42,674 nt of DNA from assembly GCA_003354055.1 (NCBI GenBank), contig PIVQ01000009.1:1-42674 (forward strand). Direction: 5' to 3'. Position 1 is the stretch's first letter. Each line of letters starts with the position of its first letter. The notes under the pieces were generated by a model, which made no database searches, was not told where the DNA came from, and was given only the letters and a program-made list of their open reading frames with translations. Below are positions 14,757 to 23,867 of this stretch, piece after piece. The stretch is from Desulfobacteraceae bacterium. Lineage in GTDB: Bacteria > Desulfobacterota > Desulfobacteria > Desulfobacterales > Desulfobacteraceae. Both the position numbers and the translations under genes were made by a program.

Positions 14757-14957
14757 ATGGGCCACATAATATGCTTTTACTTGGCGATTTGCACTCAAAT
14801 TATTTTACTCAAAATGTGTGGCGTACTCGGGTGGTCATGGGTTGTCGTTCTTACGCCAGTTTTGGTGCCAGCCGGGTTGTGGAGCGGTGCGTTTGTATAT
14901 CTTGAAATTTATAAAAAGAACAGTAAGTCTTCCAAATCTGACCAGGTGTCAGTTTAA
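14757..14957 (+). CDS. small two-helix membrane protein (phage Fragile-X-F type)
   Basis: A 66-residue protein with AGGAGGG upstream. It has two hydrophobic segments (about residues 3-20 and 26-50, separated by GVLGWSW) and a basic tail with serines. This matches the small phage membrane proteins named transmembrane Fragile-X-F in databases; their function is not known. It lies in the middle region. Confidence 0.6.
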   Translation: MGHIICFYLAICTQIILLKMCGVLGWSWVVVLTPVLVPAGLWSGAFVYLEIYKKNSKSSKSDQVSV

Positions 14958-14972
14958 AATTGAGGTGGTAAT

Positions 14973-15284
14973 ATGAGTCTCATATCAGATGAAGAATTCA
15001 AGGAAATGCTTTCTCAAAGTGACCTGCCGATGAGGGCCAGTTACCGGCCTGGTGAAGTTTGCAGTCTCCTTGGGATCAGCCCCAGGACATTCTGGAGACT
15101 GACAGAACGATATGAGATAGACGCAGCCACCGGTCAGTTGCGTAACCCTAACAGCCTTGACTCTTATCTTTTACGGAGCCACCGGCGTGTCCGGTATGAT
15201 GAGATCCGTAATTATCTAAATCGCAATAATACCTATGAACGTAGAAATGCCCCTGATCCCCGCCAAATGCTCTTGTTTGAGTAA
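14973..15284 (+). CDS. HTH protein at the end of the middle operon, possible late activator
   Basis: A 103-residue protein with GAGGTGG upstream. Residues 22-55 form a MerR/excisionase-like helix-turn-helix (ASYRPGEVCSLLGISPRTFWRLTERYEI), and a basic SHRRVRYDEIRNYL segment follows. It occupies the place of the Mu Mor/C activators, last before a strong terminator and the late promoter region. The activator role is an inference from position; it is not a clear Mor homologue. Confidence 0.6.
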   Translation: MSLISDEEFKEMLSQSDLPMRASYRPGEVCSLLGISPRTFWRLTERYEIDAATGQLRNPNSLDSYLLRSHRRVRYDEIRNYLNRNNTYERRNAPDPRQMLLFE

Positions 15285-15307
15285 ATCAATCCCCATCTAA
15301 AAATACT

Positions 15308-15342
15308 TGAGGCCCGTTTTCCATTTTAACGGGCCTCATTTG
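15308..15342 (+). terminator. Rho-independent terminator of the middle operon
   Basis: TGAGGCCCGTT (15308-15318) pairs perfectly with AACGGGCCTCA (15328-15338) over 11 bases around a TTCCATTTT loop, with TTTG after it. Symmetric A/T context could let it work in both directions. Confidence 0.9.
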
Positions 15343-15345
15343 TTG

Positions 15346-15438
15346 TGTCAAAACATGACAAACCGGACAGCTTTTCTTTTGTCCGTATGAAATAACAGAG
15401 CCTGATGAGTTTAATTTTCAACATTAATTCAACAGGTT
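15346..15438 (+). promoter_or_regulatory. late promoter/operator region
   Basis: Between the middle terminator and the lysis gene lie two dyads: TGTCA-5-TGACA (15346-15360) and CGGACA-10-TGTCCG (15364-15385). A late activator or RNA polymerase control site is expected here. No good sigma-70 pair is evident, consistent with activator-dependent transcription as in Mu. Confidence 0.5.
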
Positions 15439-15444
15439 GTGTGG

Positions 15445-15888
15445 ATGGAAAAGCGATGCATTAATTCAATCATACTTCATTGCAGTGACTCTGACTTTGG
15501 TCATGTAGATCTCATTGATCAATGGCACCGGGAACGAGGCTGGAGTGGGGTCGGCTATCATTACGTCATCACCAATGGTGTTCTTAAAAGCAAAGAAAAA
15601 TACTCACCATTCAATGACGGTCTCGTCCAAACTGGTCGGGATATTAATAAAACCGGTGCACACTGCAAAGGACACAACACCGGATCCATCGGGATCTGTC
15701 TTATCGGTTGTCACACGTTCTCGGCAAAACAGCTCTATATAGCCCTGCCCGAGCTTTTAAGAATGCTCATGTTTGATCATGAAATCAGTATTGATCAAGT
15801 CCATGGGCATTTTGAATTTTCACGCAGTAAAACATGCCCGATTATCACCACGGAAATTATAAACAAAATCGCTGAGTATTCGGTTTAA
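15445..15888 (+). CDS. N-acetylmuramoyl-L-alanine amidase endolysin
   Basis: A 147-residue amidase of the T7-lysozyme/PGRP type that cuts the peptidoglycan amide bond. Zinc ligands are visible as the histidine in ILHCSDSD (about residue 12), GYHYVI (about 43), and the C-terminal HFEFSRSKTCP histidine-cysteine end. There is no signal peptide, so export would need the neighbouring membrane protein or another holin. ATG 15445 is preferred over GTG 15439; an AGG lies eight bases upstream. It is the first late gene. Confidence 0.85.
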   Translation: MEKRCINSIILHCSDSDFGHVDLIDQWHRERGWSGVGYHYVITNGVLKSKEKYSPFNDGLVQTGRDINKTGAHCKGHNTGSIGICLIGCHTFSAKQLYIALPELLRMLMFDHEISIDQVHGHFEFSRSKTCPIITTEIINKIAEYSV

Positions 15889-15903
15889 AGGAGGCTGATA
15901 ACG

Positions 15904-16284
15904 ATGCCATTGTTTGCTGAAATCACAATGCCCCAGTTACTTGCTGTTATCAATCTTCTTGGCCTGCCAGGTATCATTGTTCTGATTTGGTGGGTGGACA
16001 GCAGGCGGCTGGCAGCTGCAGAAAAGCGTACAGAGCGGATTATTGCCAAGAACCAGGCCGACACACTGAAAATCCTGCGAAAGCATGAGGACGAACTCCG
16101 TCTGGTTACTCAGTATTACAACAACAATGTGGAGCTGGTGGAACGGTACGACAAACTGGCGGGAGAACTGGCGGACATCATCCATTTGAACACTCAGGTC
16201 TACACTCGCCTCATTGAAAAAATTGACAACAACTTATTTTGCCCGGTTATCCGAGACAAAGGCCCAAGGAGGACAAATGGATAG
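15904..16284 (+). CDS. lysis-region membrane protein with coiled coil (holin-like)
   Basis: A 126-residue protein with AAAGGAGG upstream. One N-terminal membrane segment (about residues 11-30, LLAVINLLGLPGIIVLIWWV) is followed by a long charged coiled coil (about 35-110). Position after the amidase suggests a holin or spanin-like part of the lysis system. The single TM plus coiled coil is not a classic holin, so the role is uncertain. Confidence 0.6.
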   Translation: MPLFAEITMPQLLAVINLLGLPGIIVLIWWVDSRRLAAAEKRTERIIAKNQADTLKILRKHEDELRLVTQYYNNNVELVERYDKLAGELADIIHLNTQVYTRLIEKIDNNLFCPVIRDKGPRRTNG

Positions 16285-16525
16285 CGAAAGAATGGTGTGG
16301 AAAGGTCAGCGCCAGGAAAAACTTGAGCAGGCAAGAGTCCTTGAGACCTCCATCCATGGTCTCAGAGACAGTATCCGTACAGGGTTGAATCCTCACGCCC
16401 CAATATCGGAAATTAACCATGACCTGGTCAGCCAGCAGGCTTTTGAGCTGGCGGATAAGGTCATCCAGTACAAGCAGCTCTCCAAAGAGATCACAGCCAT
16501 CAACAATTCTCTGGGTATCAAATAG
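16277..16525 (+). CDS. small helical protein before the terminase genes
   Basis: An 82-residue helical protein from ATG 16277 with AAGGAGG four bases before. The frame is open upstream, but the ribosome site fixes the start. It contains RLD-like repeats of charged helix (QEKLEQARVLETSIHGLRDSI, ELADKVIQYKQLSKEI). It corresponds in position to the small Mu-like protein between lysis and packaging genes (gp26-like). Its stop shares one base with the next GTG start. Confidence 0.6.
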   Translation: MDSERMVWKGQRQEKLEQARVLETSIHGLRDSIRTGLNPHAPISEINHDLVSQQAFELADKVIQYKQLSKEITAINNSLGIK

Positions 16526-17118
16526 TGGCCGAGGCCTATCCATACGAGACCCGCATGGACGCCAGGGGGCATTATGTCGTTGGCGGCATGACCTATGAGC
16601 AGGTTGCCACGACCACCGGTGTCTCAGTTTCTCAGCTTAAAAAGTGGGGTTCTGATGAGGGGTGGGTAGGCAAGCGCAAAGAGTATCGGGATGCCCAGGC
16701 GTCCATTGAGGAAAATACAGTACTGCTCAGGGCCGGCCTTTTGAAGAACGCTCTGACCACAAAAGATGCCCAGGATGTTTATGCAGCTGCTGCCATGGAA
16801 AAGCTGGCGATCGCTCTGGATAACCAGCTCACACGTAAAAGCCGGGCTGCTACTCCGGGCCGGCTGGATGTTCCGGACATGTCTTTTTCAGATCCTGAAG
16901 AGATGGTTGATGAATTATGGAAAGCCATTGAGACCCGTGCTGCCATGATGATCTCATCACCGGACACCATGGATCTAAAGCAGATTCAAGCCGGTATTGA
17001 GACCTGGGGCAACCTGAAAAAGAAGTACGCCAAAAAGACAGACCAACCTCAAAAAATCAAGGAACTGGACAAAGATGCAATACAGACCATCAAAGATATT
17101 TACGGCATTTCCAAATAG
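16525..17118 (+). CDS. DUF1804 protein, probable small terminase subunit
   Basis: A 197-residue protein beginning with GTG in one-base overlap with the previous stop. The N-terminal HTH (GGMTYEQVATTTGVSVSQLKKWGSDEGW, residues 20-47) matches DUF1804/Mu gp27-like proteins, thought to recognise phage DNA for packaging. A helical C-terminus follows. The end overlaps the large terminase by 44 bases. Confidence 0.75.
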   Translation: MAEAYPYETRMDARGHYVVGGMTYEQVATTTGVSVSQLKKWGSDEGWVGKRKEYRDAQASIEENTVLLRAGLLKNALTTKDAQDVYAAAAMEKLAIALDNQLTRKSRAATPGRLDVPDMSFSDPEEMVDELWKAIETRAAMMISSPDTMDLKQIQAGIETWGNLKKKYAKKTDQPQKIKELDKDAIQTIKDIYGISK

Positions 17119-18733
17119 CTTTAAATACCTGCTGGTTGTCCTGGTAGCCGGCGCTTTCTTCCTGTTGGCGGACACGGCGTTTGCCGATGTCTCTCCTGCT
17201 GACAGGCGGAAACGGGCAGTTTCCCACCAGGCGGATCCGGCTGCCGAAGAGGTTGCCATCTCCGAGAAGCGTGGTCCCCTTGTTCCTCTGACAGAGTATC
17301 AAAAACTTTGGGTGGAAGATGCCAGCCGGTTCAAAATAGGTGTCATCACCCGCCAGGGCGGCAAATCTTTTTCCACTTCCCTTGAGGCGGTTCTGGACTG
17401 TGTTGAGCATCCAAACACCACATGGGTTTTGCTGTCTGCAGGTGAGCGTCAGTCCAAAGAGCTGATCAACAAAGCCAAGATGCATATGAAGGCCATTGAT
17501 GTGGCCCTGGCTTCCATTGCCACCGAGGAATCAGAGTTCCTGGCTGCAGACGGCAAAACCATTTACAAACAACTTGAAATCAATCTCCCCAACGGTTCGC
17601 GGCTTGTGGGACTGCCGGCTAATCCGGACACGGCCAGGGGGTGGAGTGCAAACATCATCCTGGATGAATTTGCAATCCACAAGGACTCCAGGGCGATCTG
17701 GACCGCAATGTTCCCTACGGTTACCCGGGGTTACAAGATCCGGATGATTTCCACGTTCAAGGGCAAAAGTAATAAGTTTTACGAGATGTTCTACTCCGCG
17801 CCTACCCTGAAACAATACACCGGTAGGGACTTTAAGGAGGTTGGTGAAAGAGGCGGTTGGAGCAAGCATCTATACAGCATTTATGATGCCGTTGAAATGG
17901 GGCTGAACCTCAAAGATGAAGAGGGACAACCCATAGATCCTGAAGATCTGAAACTGGCCCTGAACGATGATGAGGCCTGGGATGAGGAATTCGGCTGCAT
18001 CCCGAGTGATGAGGTTTCAGCATTCCTGACCCATGAACTTATCTCTTCTGTTGAGGATGCCAGGCTGCATCCGGAACCGGACTGGGTTGATTCCCTGATC
18101 AAAAAGGCCCTGGTCAATTACAAGCTTTATAAAGAAACAAAAGAACGGCCGGAGCTGCCCGTTGATATTCTCAAAGACATCACCTTCCTGGGTGAGGTCT
18201 ATGTGGGCATGGACATCGGCCGGAAGAAAGACTTATCAGTGATCTGGGTTGACCAGAAAATAAAGGGTGTGCTTCAGACCGTTGCGGTCATTGAGCTGAG
18301 AACCCAGCCGTTTTTTGTCCAGGAACAGGTACTGCAGACGGTATTGACCGCAACGGGTTTCCGCAGGGCTGGTATTGACGAAACCGGTATCGGAGCCCAA
18401 TTGGCTGAAAGTGCCCATGATCTTTTCGGGGATAGAGTTGAGCGTGTGCCATTTACCGCTGGGAATAAAGAAGCCCTTGCCACAGGTCTGAAAAACAACA
18501 TTGAAGACCGGGGTAGCCTGATCCCGGCCTCTTCCACCATCCGGAACTCTTTACACAGCGTAAAGAAATACTCCACCACCACCAAGCATTTCCGGTTTGA
18601 TGCGGAAAAGACGGACAAAACAGGTCATGCAGATCATTTCTGGGCAAAGGCATTGTCGACCCAGGCCGCTTCCAGTGCTCCAGCGCCCACGGTTGTCGAT
18701 ATAATGCCCGAATTCGGGGAGGCGGCGGCATGA
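17075..18733 (+). CDS. large terminase subunit with odd hydrophobic N-terminus
   Basis: A 552-residue packaging motor. It has an ATPase half with a Walker-A-like TRQGGKS near residue 94 and Walker B IILDEF near 195, and a nuclease half with VGMDIGRKKD near 378. Oddly, the first 40 residues look like a signal peptide (KYLLVVLVAGAFFLLADTAFA then D). The only other nearby in-frame start is a TTG near 17165 with no ribosome site. AAGGAAC lies before the ATG. A cytoplasmic terminase should not carry an export signal, so either the true start is later or a piece has been fused. Confidence 0.85.
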   Translation: MQYRPSKIFTAFPNSFKYLLVVLVAGAFFLLADTAFADVSPADRRKRAVSHQADPAAEEVAISEKRGPLVPLTEYQKLWVEDASRFKIGVITRQGGKSFSTSLEAVLDCVEHPNTTWVLLSAGERQSKELINKAKMHMKAIDVALASIATEESEFLAADGKTIYKQLEINLPNGSRLVGLPANPDTARGWSANIILDEFAIHKDSRAIWTAMFPTVTRGYKIRMISTFKGKSNKFYEMFYSAPTLKQYTGRDFKEVGERGGWSKHLYSIYDAVEMGLNLKDEEGQPIDPEDLKLALNDDEAWDEEFGCIPSDEVSAFLTHELISSVEDARLHPEPDWVDSLIKKALVNYKLYKETKERPELPVDILKDITFLGEVYVGMDIGRKKDLSVIWVDQKIKGVLQTVAVIELRTQPFFVQEQVLQTVLTATGFRRAGIDETGIGAQLAESAHDLFGDRVERVPFTAGNKEALATGLKNNIEDRGSLIPASSTIRNSLHSVKKYSTTTKHFRFDAEKTDKTGHADHFWAKALSTQAASSAPAPTVVDIMPEFGEAAA

Positions 18734-20967
18734 GCCTAAGAAGCATATTCAAACGCCTAAAAACAGCAAAAACGGCGGATGTGAATCCCGGCCGGGAATC
18801 TGTCCCTGAAGAGGACCTTGCCTTTGGCATGAAACGGCTGACCAGCTTTTACGGGGTCAAGACCCCGAAGTTTCCCCTGGAGTATCTGGGGATCCTTGAG
18901 ATTCTTTCCATCTGGAACCCGGATATTTCCCAGGCGCTGAGTATCATTGTCAACTTGGGCAATACCGGCCATGAGATCAGTGTGGACGGGAAAGCGGGTG
19001 ATTCCGTGCTGAACCGGATCAATGAGCTTGCCCCTAAAATCTATCACTCCGGAGGCGGGGTGGATGGCCTGGTCAATCACTTCTTACGCCAGATCTCTCT
19101 TATGGGAGCCCTGTCAGGCGAATGGGTGGTGGAAGACAATGTCCGGGACGGGATCCGGGATGCCGTTGTGGTGCCGGTTCGCAGTATCCGGTTTAAGCGT
19201 GAGGATGGTGTCTTTAAGCCTTATCAGTACACCGGGGGCAACTTTAACCAGGCGTATATTCCTTTGAACCCTGCCACTTACAGTTACAGCCCTGTCCAGA
19301 CCATGGATGATGATCCGTACGGGATCCCGGGATTTTACGCTGCCCTGAAGAATATTGAGGTGCAGCTGGACTCTATAGGCGGCATCTCCCAGATTGTAAG
19401 GAAAATGGGACTTCTGGGCTTTTTGGATGTATCGCTGAAAATTCCTGAGCAAAAGGCAGGAGAGTCGGACTCTGCATACAGAATCCGTCTGGGAAAACGC
19501 CTGAAAGACTATGCCGCTTCCTATAGTGCTAATTTTTCCAAAGGTGTAGCGGTTCATTATGATGATCAGGAAGCAAAGCACAACAATGTCGGATCCACAG
19601 CAGCTGCGGGCGCAAAAACAGTTTTTAACCTGAATGAAGAACAGATCCTGTCTGCCCTGGACGTTCCTCCGTCCATGATGGGCCGGTCCTATTCCACCAC
19701 AGAGACCTATGCTGAAGTGGATTATGACCGGTTCATCACCAGGCTGGCAAATGCCAGGCGGCTGATTAAACGGTTCGTTGAAAAGGGATACAACCTTGAC
19801 CTGGCCCTTGCTGGCATCAATGCAACCGTTTCTTTAAAATTCAACCAGAACAGCGGTTTCAAAGAAGGCGAAAAGGCTGAGGCTGAAGGCAAAAAGATTG
19901 AAAACGTTATCAGCAAACGGGATGCAGGATTTATCAGCGATGATGAAGCCGCCCGGGAGCTTGGGTATGAAAAGGCAACCGGCCAGCGTCAGCCGGAGCG
20001 GGATCCGGGGCTAACCTTTGCCTATAACTCTGAAAAAAGCCGGTATGAATATGTCCGGCAGGTACTTCCGGAAGTCTTTACCCACAGCCTGGCCAGGGAT
20101 ACGGACAAGCGGGTTCAAAATTATGCCGCGGCAATCGTCAGTATCCTGGCACCCTGTGAAGACAAAGCCATTGCGGCGGCTTTAAAGGCTGCGGATAAGT
20201 CTTATGACGATGAAGCCGCATTTGCCGAAGGGGTGGTCAAAGCCCTGTCTGACACCCTGAGAAAGCAGCTTAAAAAATCCAGAGCGGATACGATATCGGA
20301 TAAGTATGTGAAAAACGCCTGGCAGTTCTTCCGGCATGAGGACAACAGCGATATGCCGAAGAAACAGACCAGACGGCTGGGCATTAAAATCGACGTTACC
20401 GACACCAATTCCCTGCGCTACCTGACCGCTGTTGACCGGTATTACTTCGGCCAGGGCAACTATATGGCAGACAACCCTGCTGTAGGCGGCAAGTTCATCA
20501 CCTGGCTTGAGAACGAGTATATCACCAAGGGTCTGAATATCCGGGATGAGAAAACCATGGCCGAGTTCAGGGATAATTTTCCGGGCATGGTCAAGGAAAC
20601 CACCTGGAAGAAAATCAACCAGCTGGTGAACACCACCATGGCCCGGGTACAGAACTTCGGGCAGACCATGAAGCTGTATGAGGCGGGGTTTAAAAAGTTC
20701 CGCATTGTAGGGCCAAGAACTTACCCTATCTGCTCGTTTTGTAAAAATATGGTGGGTAGGGTCTTTGAAGTGGAAGTGGCTGCAAAACGGTTATCTAAGA
20801 TCGTTGAAAAAGGGTTTGAAGATCCCAAGGATCTGCCGTCATTCATCACAAACGAATATTCCCCTGAAGATCTGGAAAGCATCAGCGACAAAGAGCTGCA
20901 GGATGCAGGCTTTGAGAGTCCTCCGTACCATCCGGAGTGCCGGCACAGAAAAGCGGCGGAAAATTAA
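18730..20967 (+). CDS. portal protein (DUF935/gp29-like) fused to gpF-like head protein
   Basis: A 745-residue protein starting in the stop of the terminase. The first 430 residues are portal-like (long helical and strand mix, WNPDISQALSIIVN, EQILSALDVPPSMMGRSYSTT). The last 120 residues have a gpF-like minor head/morphogenesis signature, with PICSFCKNMVG and a closing SPPYHPECRHR. In Mu these are two genes (gp29 portal and gp30/F). Here they read as one continuous frame with no stop between. The portal forms the DNA entry vertex of the head. Confidence 0.82.
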   Translation: MSLRSIFKRLKTAKTADVNPGRESVPEEDLAFGMKRLTSFYGVKTPKFPLEYLGILEILSIWNPDISQALSIIVNLGNTGHEISVDGKAGDSVLNRINELAPKIYHSGGGVDGLVNHFLRQISLMGALSGEWVVEDNVRDGIRDAVVVPVRSIRFKREDGVFKPYQYTGGNFNQAYIPLNPATYSYSPVQTMDDDPYGIPGFYAALKNIEVQLDSIGGISQIVRKMGLLGFLDVSLKIPEQKAGESDSAYRIRLGKRLKDYAASYSANFSKGVAVHYDDQEAKHNNVGSTAAAGAKTVFNLNEEQILSALDVPPSMMGRSYSTTETYAEVDYDRFITRLANARRLIKRFVEKGYNLDLALAGINATVSLKFNQNSGFKEGEKAEAEGKKIENVISKRDAGFISDDEAARELGYEKATGQRQPERDPGLTFAYNSEKSRYEYVRQVLPEVFTHSLARDTDKRVQNYAAAIVSILAPCEDKAIAAALKAADKSYDDEAAFAEGVVKALSDTLRKQLKKSRADTISDKYVKNAWQFFRHEDNSDMPKKQTRRLGIKIDVTDTNSLRYLTAVDRYYFGQGNYMADNPAVGGKFITWLENEYITKGLNIRDEKTMAEFRDNFPGMVKETTWKKINQLVNTTMARVQNFGQTMKLYEAGFKKFRIVGPRTYPICSFCKNMVGRVFEVEVAAKRLSKIVEKGFEDPKDLPSFITNEYSPEDLESISDKELQDAGFESPPYHPECRHRKAAEN

Positions 20968-20980
20968 AGAGGAGAGCATA

Positions 20981-22048
20981 ATGCCCGGTAAGCAAAAACC
21001 AAAGAATTTTGAAGTCATCAAAGAGGGGTATGCCAAGGCCAGGTTTGACCTGGTTCCGGAGCATGCCCCCCTTCTGGAAGGTGCTGCACCTTTCAGTTTT
21101 GAGGTGGAAGAGGCTGAACAGGAAGGTGAAGAGCATTACAGAAAGCTGTTCCGTTGCCTTTCCGCCACCACCACCCAGTCCCGGTATTTTGATTTTTCCG
21201 TGCCGGGAGTCCTCAAAAAAGCCGTGGGGATGTTTGACGGTGTGACCATCTTTGCCAACCACCGCATGGATGTAAACCAGTGGAAAGGCTTTACCGAGAC
21301 CGCTGTCTGGGACGGCAAAAACGAGCCCAACGGTGTCAATTGCGTTTTTGTCCTGGACAGGATCGTGGATCCCAATCTGGTGCGGGGCGTTGAGACTGGG
21401 GCCTTAAAATCGGCCAGCGCCACCATCTGGTTTAAGTTTAAAAAATCCCACCCGGACCTCAAATTTTATTGGGACCATCTGGGCGAAAATGTGGACGGAC
21501 AAATCGTGCGGTACATCGTCACCGAGATCGTAAACGTGGGTGAGATGTCCATTGTCTGGGAAGGTGAGGACCCTCACGCCAAAGCTTTTAACGCCGGTGA
21601 TACGCCGGAAGAATTCATGGAAGGAGAGGAACAGATGGAGTTTAGTGCAAAATTTTTGTCCCGGTTTTCTTTGGGCAAGGATCCGTCCGAGAAGGACATT
21701 GAAAAAGCGATCCTGGAGCATATCCAGGGCCTGGAAACCAAAGTTGAAGAACTTGAGCCTGATGCCAAGGTGGGCAAGGCTCATCTGGCAAGTACCCGGG
21801 AAAAGGCTGTGACCCTGTACAAGGCGGCCAAGGGTGAGGATGCCGTAGAAAGATTTATCACCAACGTGATTGAAACTGCTGATCTTGAGACGGCTCAATC
21901 CTTTGTTGAGGAGTATCAAGGGGCGGTTGAGGACACGATTCCCCTGAAGTGTCACAAGTGCGGGGAAAAGCTATCCAGGAGATCTTCCAGGAGTCTGGGA
22001 GGTAAGCCTGAAGCGCCAAGGGATTTCAGTGACTATAAAATAAAGTAA
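20981..22048 (+). CDS. prohead protease/scaffold
   Basis: A 355-residue protein from ATG 20981 with AGAGGAGAG upstream. The first 190 residues resemble a herpes/HK97-type serine protease: histidine in IFANHRMD (about residue 94) and serine in ALKSASATIWF (about 146). The acidic helical part (about 240-310) is scaffold-like (EHIQGLETKVEELEPDAKVG). A CxxC pair near the C-terminus (KCHKCGEK) is unusual for a scaffold. In Mu the I/Z pair has the same order. Confidence 0.72.
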   Translation: MPGKQKPKNFEVIKEGYAKARFDLVPEHAPLLEGAAPFSFEVEEAEQEGEEHYRKLFRCLSATTTQSRYFDFSVPGVLKKAVGMFDGVTIFANHRMDVNQWKGFTETAVWDGKNEPNGVNCVFVLDRIVDPNLVRGVETGALKSASATIWFKFKKSHPDLKFYWDHLGENVDGQIVRYIVTEIVNVGEMSIVWEGEDPHAKAFNAGDTPEEFMEGEEQMEFSAKFLSRFSLGKDPSEKDIEKAILEHIQGLETKVEELEPDAKVGKAHLASTREKAVTLYKAAKGEDAVERFITNVIETADLETAQSFVEEYQGAVEDTIPLKCHKCGEKLSRRSSRSLGGKPEAPRDFSDYKIK

Positions 22049-22080
22049 TTCCCGGCTATCCCGGGGAAAAGAGGTGAGCA

Positions 22081-22452
22081 GTGTTTGGAGTAAGTTTTGA
22101 AGGGATCGGCCTGGACGGTACGACGACATTTCTCAAGGGTGCTGGTGTGACAGTGGCCAATGAGAATCATGTGGGTAAGTTGTCCGGTGCCCAGACCATA
22201 GACGTGTGTGATGCCGAGGATGTCTTTTACGGCGTCATAGGCAAGGTGGATGAAGAAAGTAGCATCCTGGCCCTTGAACGGCGGGGCTTTAACGATGTTT
22301 CTTATTCCGGCACCATCACGCCCGGCTGGAAGGAACTTGTGGCTGACGGATCCGGAGGCGTGAAGGAACCGGCCTCTGCAGGTACCGGGCGGATGTTCCA
22401 TGTGGTTGAGGCCGATGACACGGCTAAGATCCTGTGGCTGGATCTGGGATAA
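22081..22452 (+). CDS. head decoration-like protein
   Basis: A 123-residue protein starting with GTG, with GAGGTGA upstream. Strand- and glycine-rich (GISLDGTTTF-like start, GYSGTITPGWKELV-type middle), and it ends right before the capsid gene. Position between scaffold and capsid is that of lambda-D-like decoration proteins. The call is from position and beta-rich character, not a motif. Confidence 0.6.
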   Translation: MFGVSFEGIGLDGTTTFLKGAGVTVANENHVGKLSGAQTIDVCDAEDVFYGVIGKVDEESSILALERRGFNDVSYSGTITPGWKELVADGSGGVKEPASAGTGRMFHVVEADDTAKILWLDLG

Positions 22453-22488
22453 CGGCAAAGAACCTAAAAATATAAGGAGACGATTCAC

Positions 22489-23493
22489 ATGGCTCAACCA
22501 AAAATCGAAAAAGAAATGTATGCCGAGGCCGGTAAAAAAGGGCTGACTCTTTCCCAGCACCTGGAAGCTGCGCGGCCGTCCGAAGAGGAAAAGCTGAGTG
22601 CCTATGAGTTTGCGCTGTTTGAGCAGGATATCAACCTCAATAAAGATACCGTTGAAAGGTTCTACAGGACTTCGGATGACCGGGTTTTATTCCCGGAATT
22701 CATTAACCAGAATATCCGGATCGGCATGGTCGGCCTGGGTAAAAAAGACCTGAATCTGGAAGATATCATTGCCACAACTACGACCATTGACGGTGGTGTG
22801 TATGAGACCGTCAAAGCGGAGTTTAGCAATAAAAATCTGGATTTCAAACGAATTGCGGAGGGCGCTCAGTTTCCCACTGTCAGAATGAGCATTGGCAAAC
22901 AATCCATACGCCTGGCCAAGATCGGCCTGCAGCTTGAGGCCACCTATGAGGTTTTACGCCGGATGAAGCTGAATCTGCTGTCCATACACATGCAGCTCAT
23001 CGGCAAGCGCCTTGCCAAAAAAATGGCGGCCTATGGTGTTTATACCCTGCTCAACGGGGACGGCAATGCCAATGCCGCCGAGAAATTAACCGAAGAGCTG
23101 AACTATGCCAAACTGATGGAATTTGACCTGGACATGGATGACTGGGAGGCCAGTGTCTGGTTTGCCAAAAAAGCGATGATTCTTAAGCTTGGCCTGGTTT
23201 CTGAATTCAAGGACAGTAATTTGTTTGATACGGCCAAAACCGGAGCCTATGCAACGCCTTTCGGCAATGCTTTGAAAAAATTCAATTGGAAAGACACCAC
23301 CCTGGGGGACAACCAGATCTTCCAGGTGGATAAATCCGCTACGCTTGAGCTTGTCAAAGAATCCGGGGCCGAGCTGGTTGAAACGGACAAGGTCATTGAC
23401 AAGCAGTTTGAAAAAACTGTAGCCAGCCAGGTTATCGGTTTTTCCATGATCTTTTCCGAGGCCTGTCGGGTCTTTGAGGAGGGTGCCGGGTAA
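22489..23493 (+). CDS. major capsid protein (HK97-like fold)
   Basis: A 334-residue protein with AAGGAGA upstream. Helical N-terminus, then FPEFINQNIRIGMVGLG, a long central helix (EATYEVLRRMKLNLLSIHMQLIGKRLAKKM), and a C-terminal beta domain ending in FSMIFSEACRVFEEG. Length and order after scaffold and decoration fit the major head protein of Mu-like phages. There is a run of four T residues in the IATTTTIDGG loop. Confidence 0.85.
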   Translation: MAQPKIEKEMYAEAGKKGLTLSQHLEAARPSEEEKLSAYEFALFEQDINLNKDTVERFYRTSDDRVLFPEFINQNIRIGMVGLGKKDLNLEDIIATTTTIDGGVYETVKAEFSNKNLDFKRIAEGAQFPTVRMSIGKQSIRLAKIGLQLEATYEVLRRMKLNLLSIHMQLIGKRLAKKMAAYGVYTLLNGDGNANAAEKLTEELNYAKLMEFDLDMDDWEASVWFAKKAMILKLGLVSEFKDSNLFDTAKTGAYATPFGNALKKFNWKDTTLGDNQIFQVDKSATLELVKESGAELVETDKVIDKQFEKTVASQVIGFSMIFSEACRVFEEGAG

Positions 23494-23867
23494 TGGCAGC
23501 CATCAGCCAAATGGTAGCCAACCGCCTGCCGGATGAGGCGGAACTGTTTGCCGGCTCTCTGGACTCTTTTATCGAAGAGTCCGGGGCTCTGGCCGGGCTT
23601 GAGGGTGTGGCCGAGGTGGATATGACCGTGCTGCAGAAGTCCCTGGTTGCGGATATGGCTGCCAAGGAATTGCTCCTGCCGTCCATGAGCGAGTATAAAA
23701 AGGCCATGGCAAAAGCCGAAGGTGAAGGGGCCGGTACGGCTGAGTTTGTGGACAAGTTGAAGTTCCTGGACAAAATGGACATCAAACTGACGAATTCCAT
23801 TTCAGATAAAAAAGCCCAGATCGGTGATTCCACAGATCCGGGCGTTCCCATGGTGGTGGTGACCTAA
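23493..23867 (+). CDS. head-tail connector-like protein
   Basis: A 124-residue acidic protein whose start overlaps the capsid stop by one base. Helical, rich in alanine and glutamate (ELFAGSLDSFIEESGAL). In Mu-like phages this position is taken by a small head completion protein. No motif seen; call by synteny. Confidence 0.55.
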   Translation: MAAISQMVANRLPDEAELFAGSLDSFIEESGALAGLEGVAEVDMTVLQKSLVADMAAKELLLPSMSEYKKAMAKAEGEGAGTAEFVDKLKFLDKMDIKLTNSISDKKAQIGDSTDPGVPMVVVT

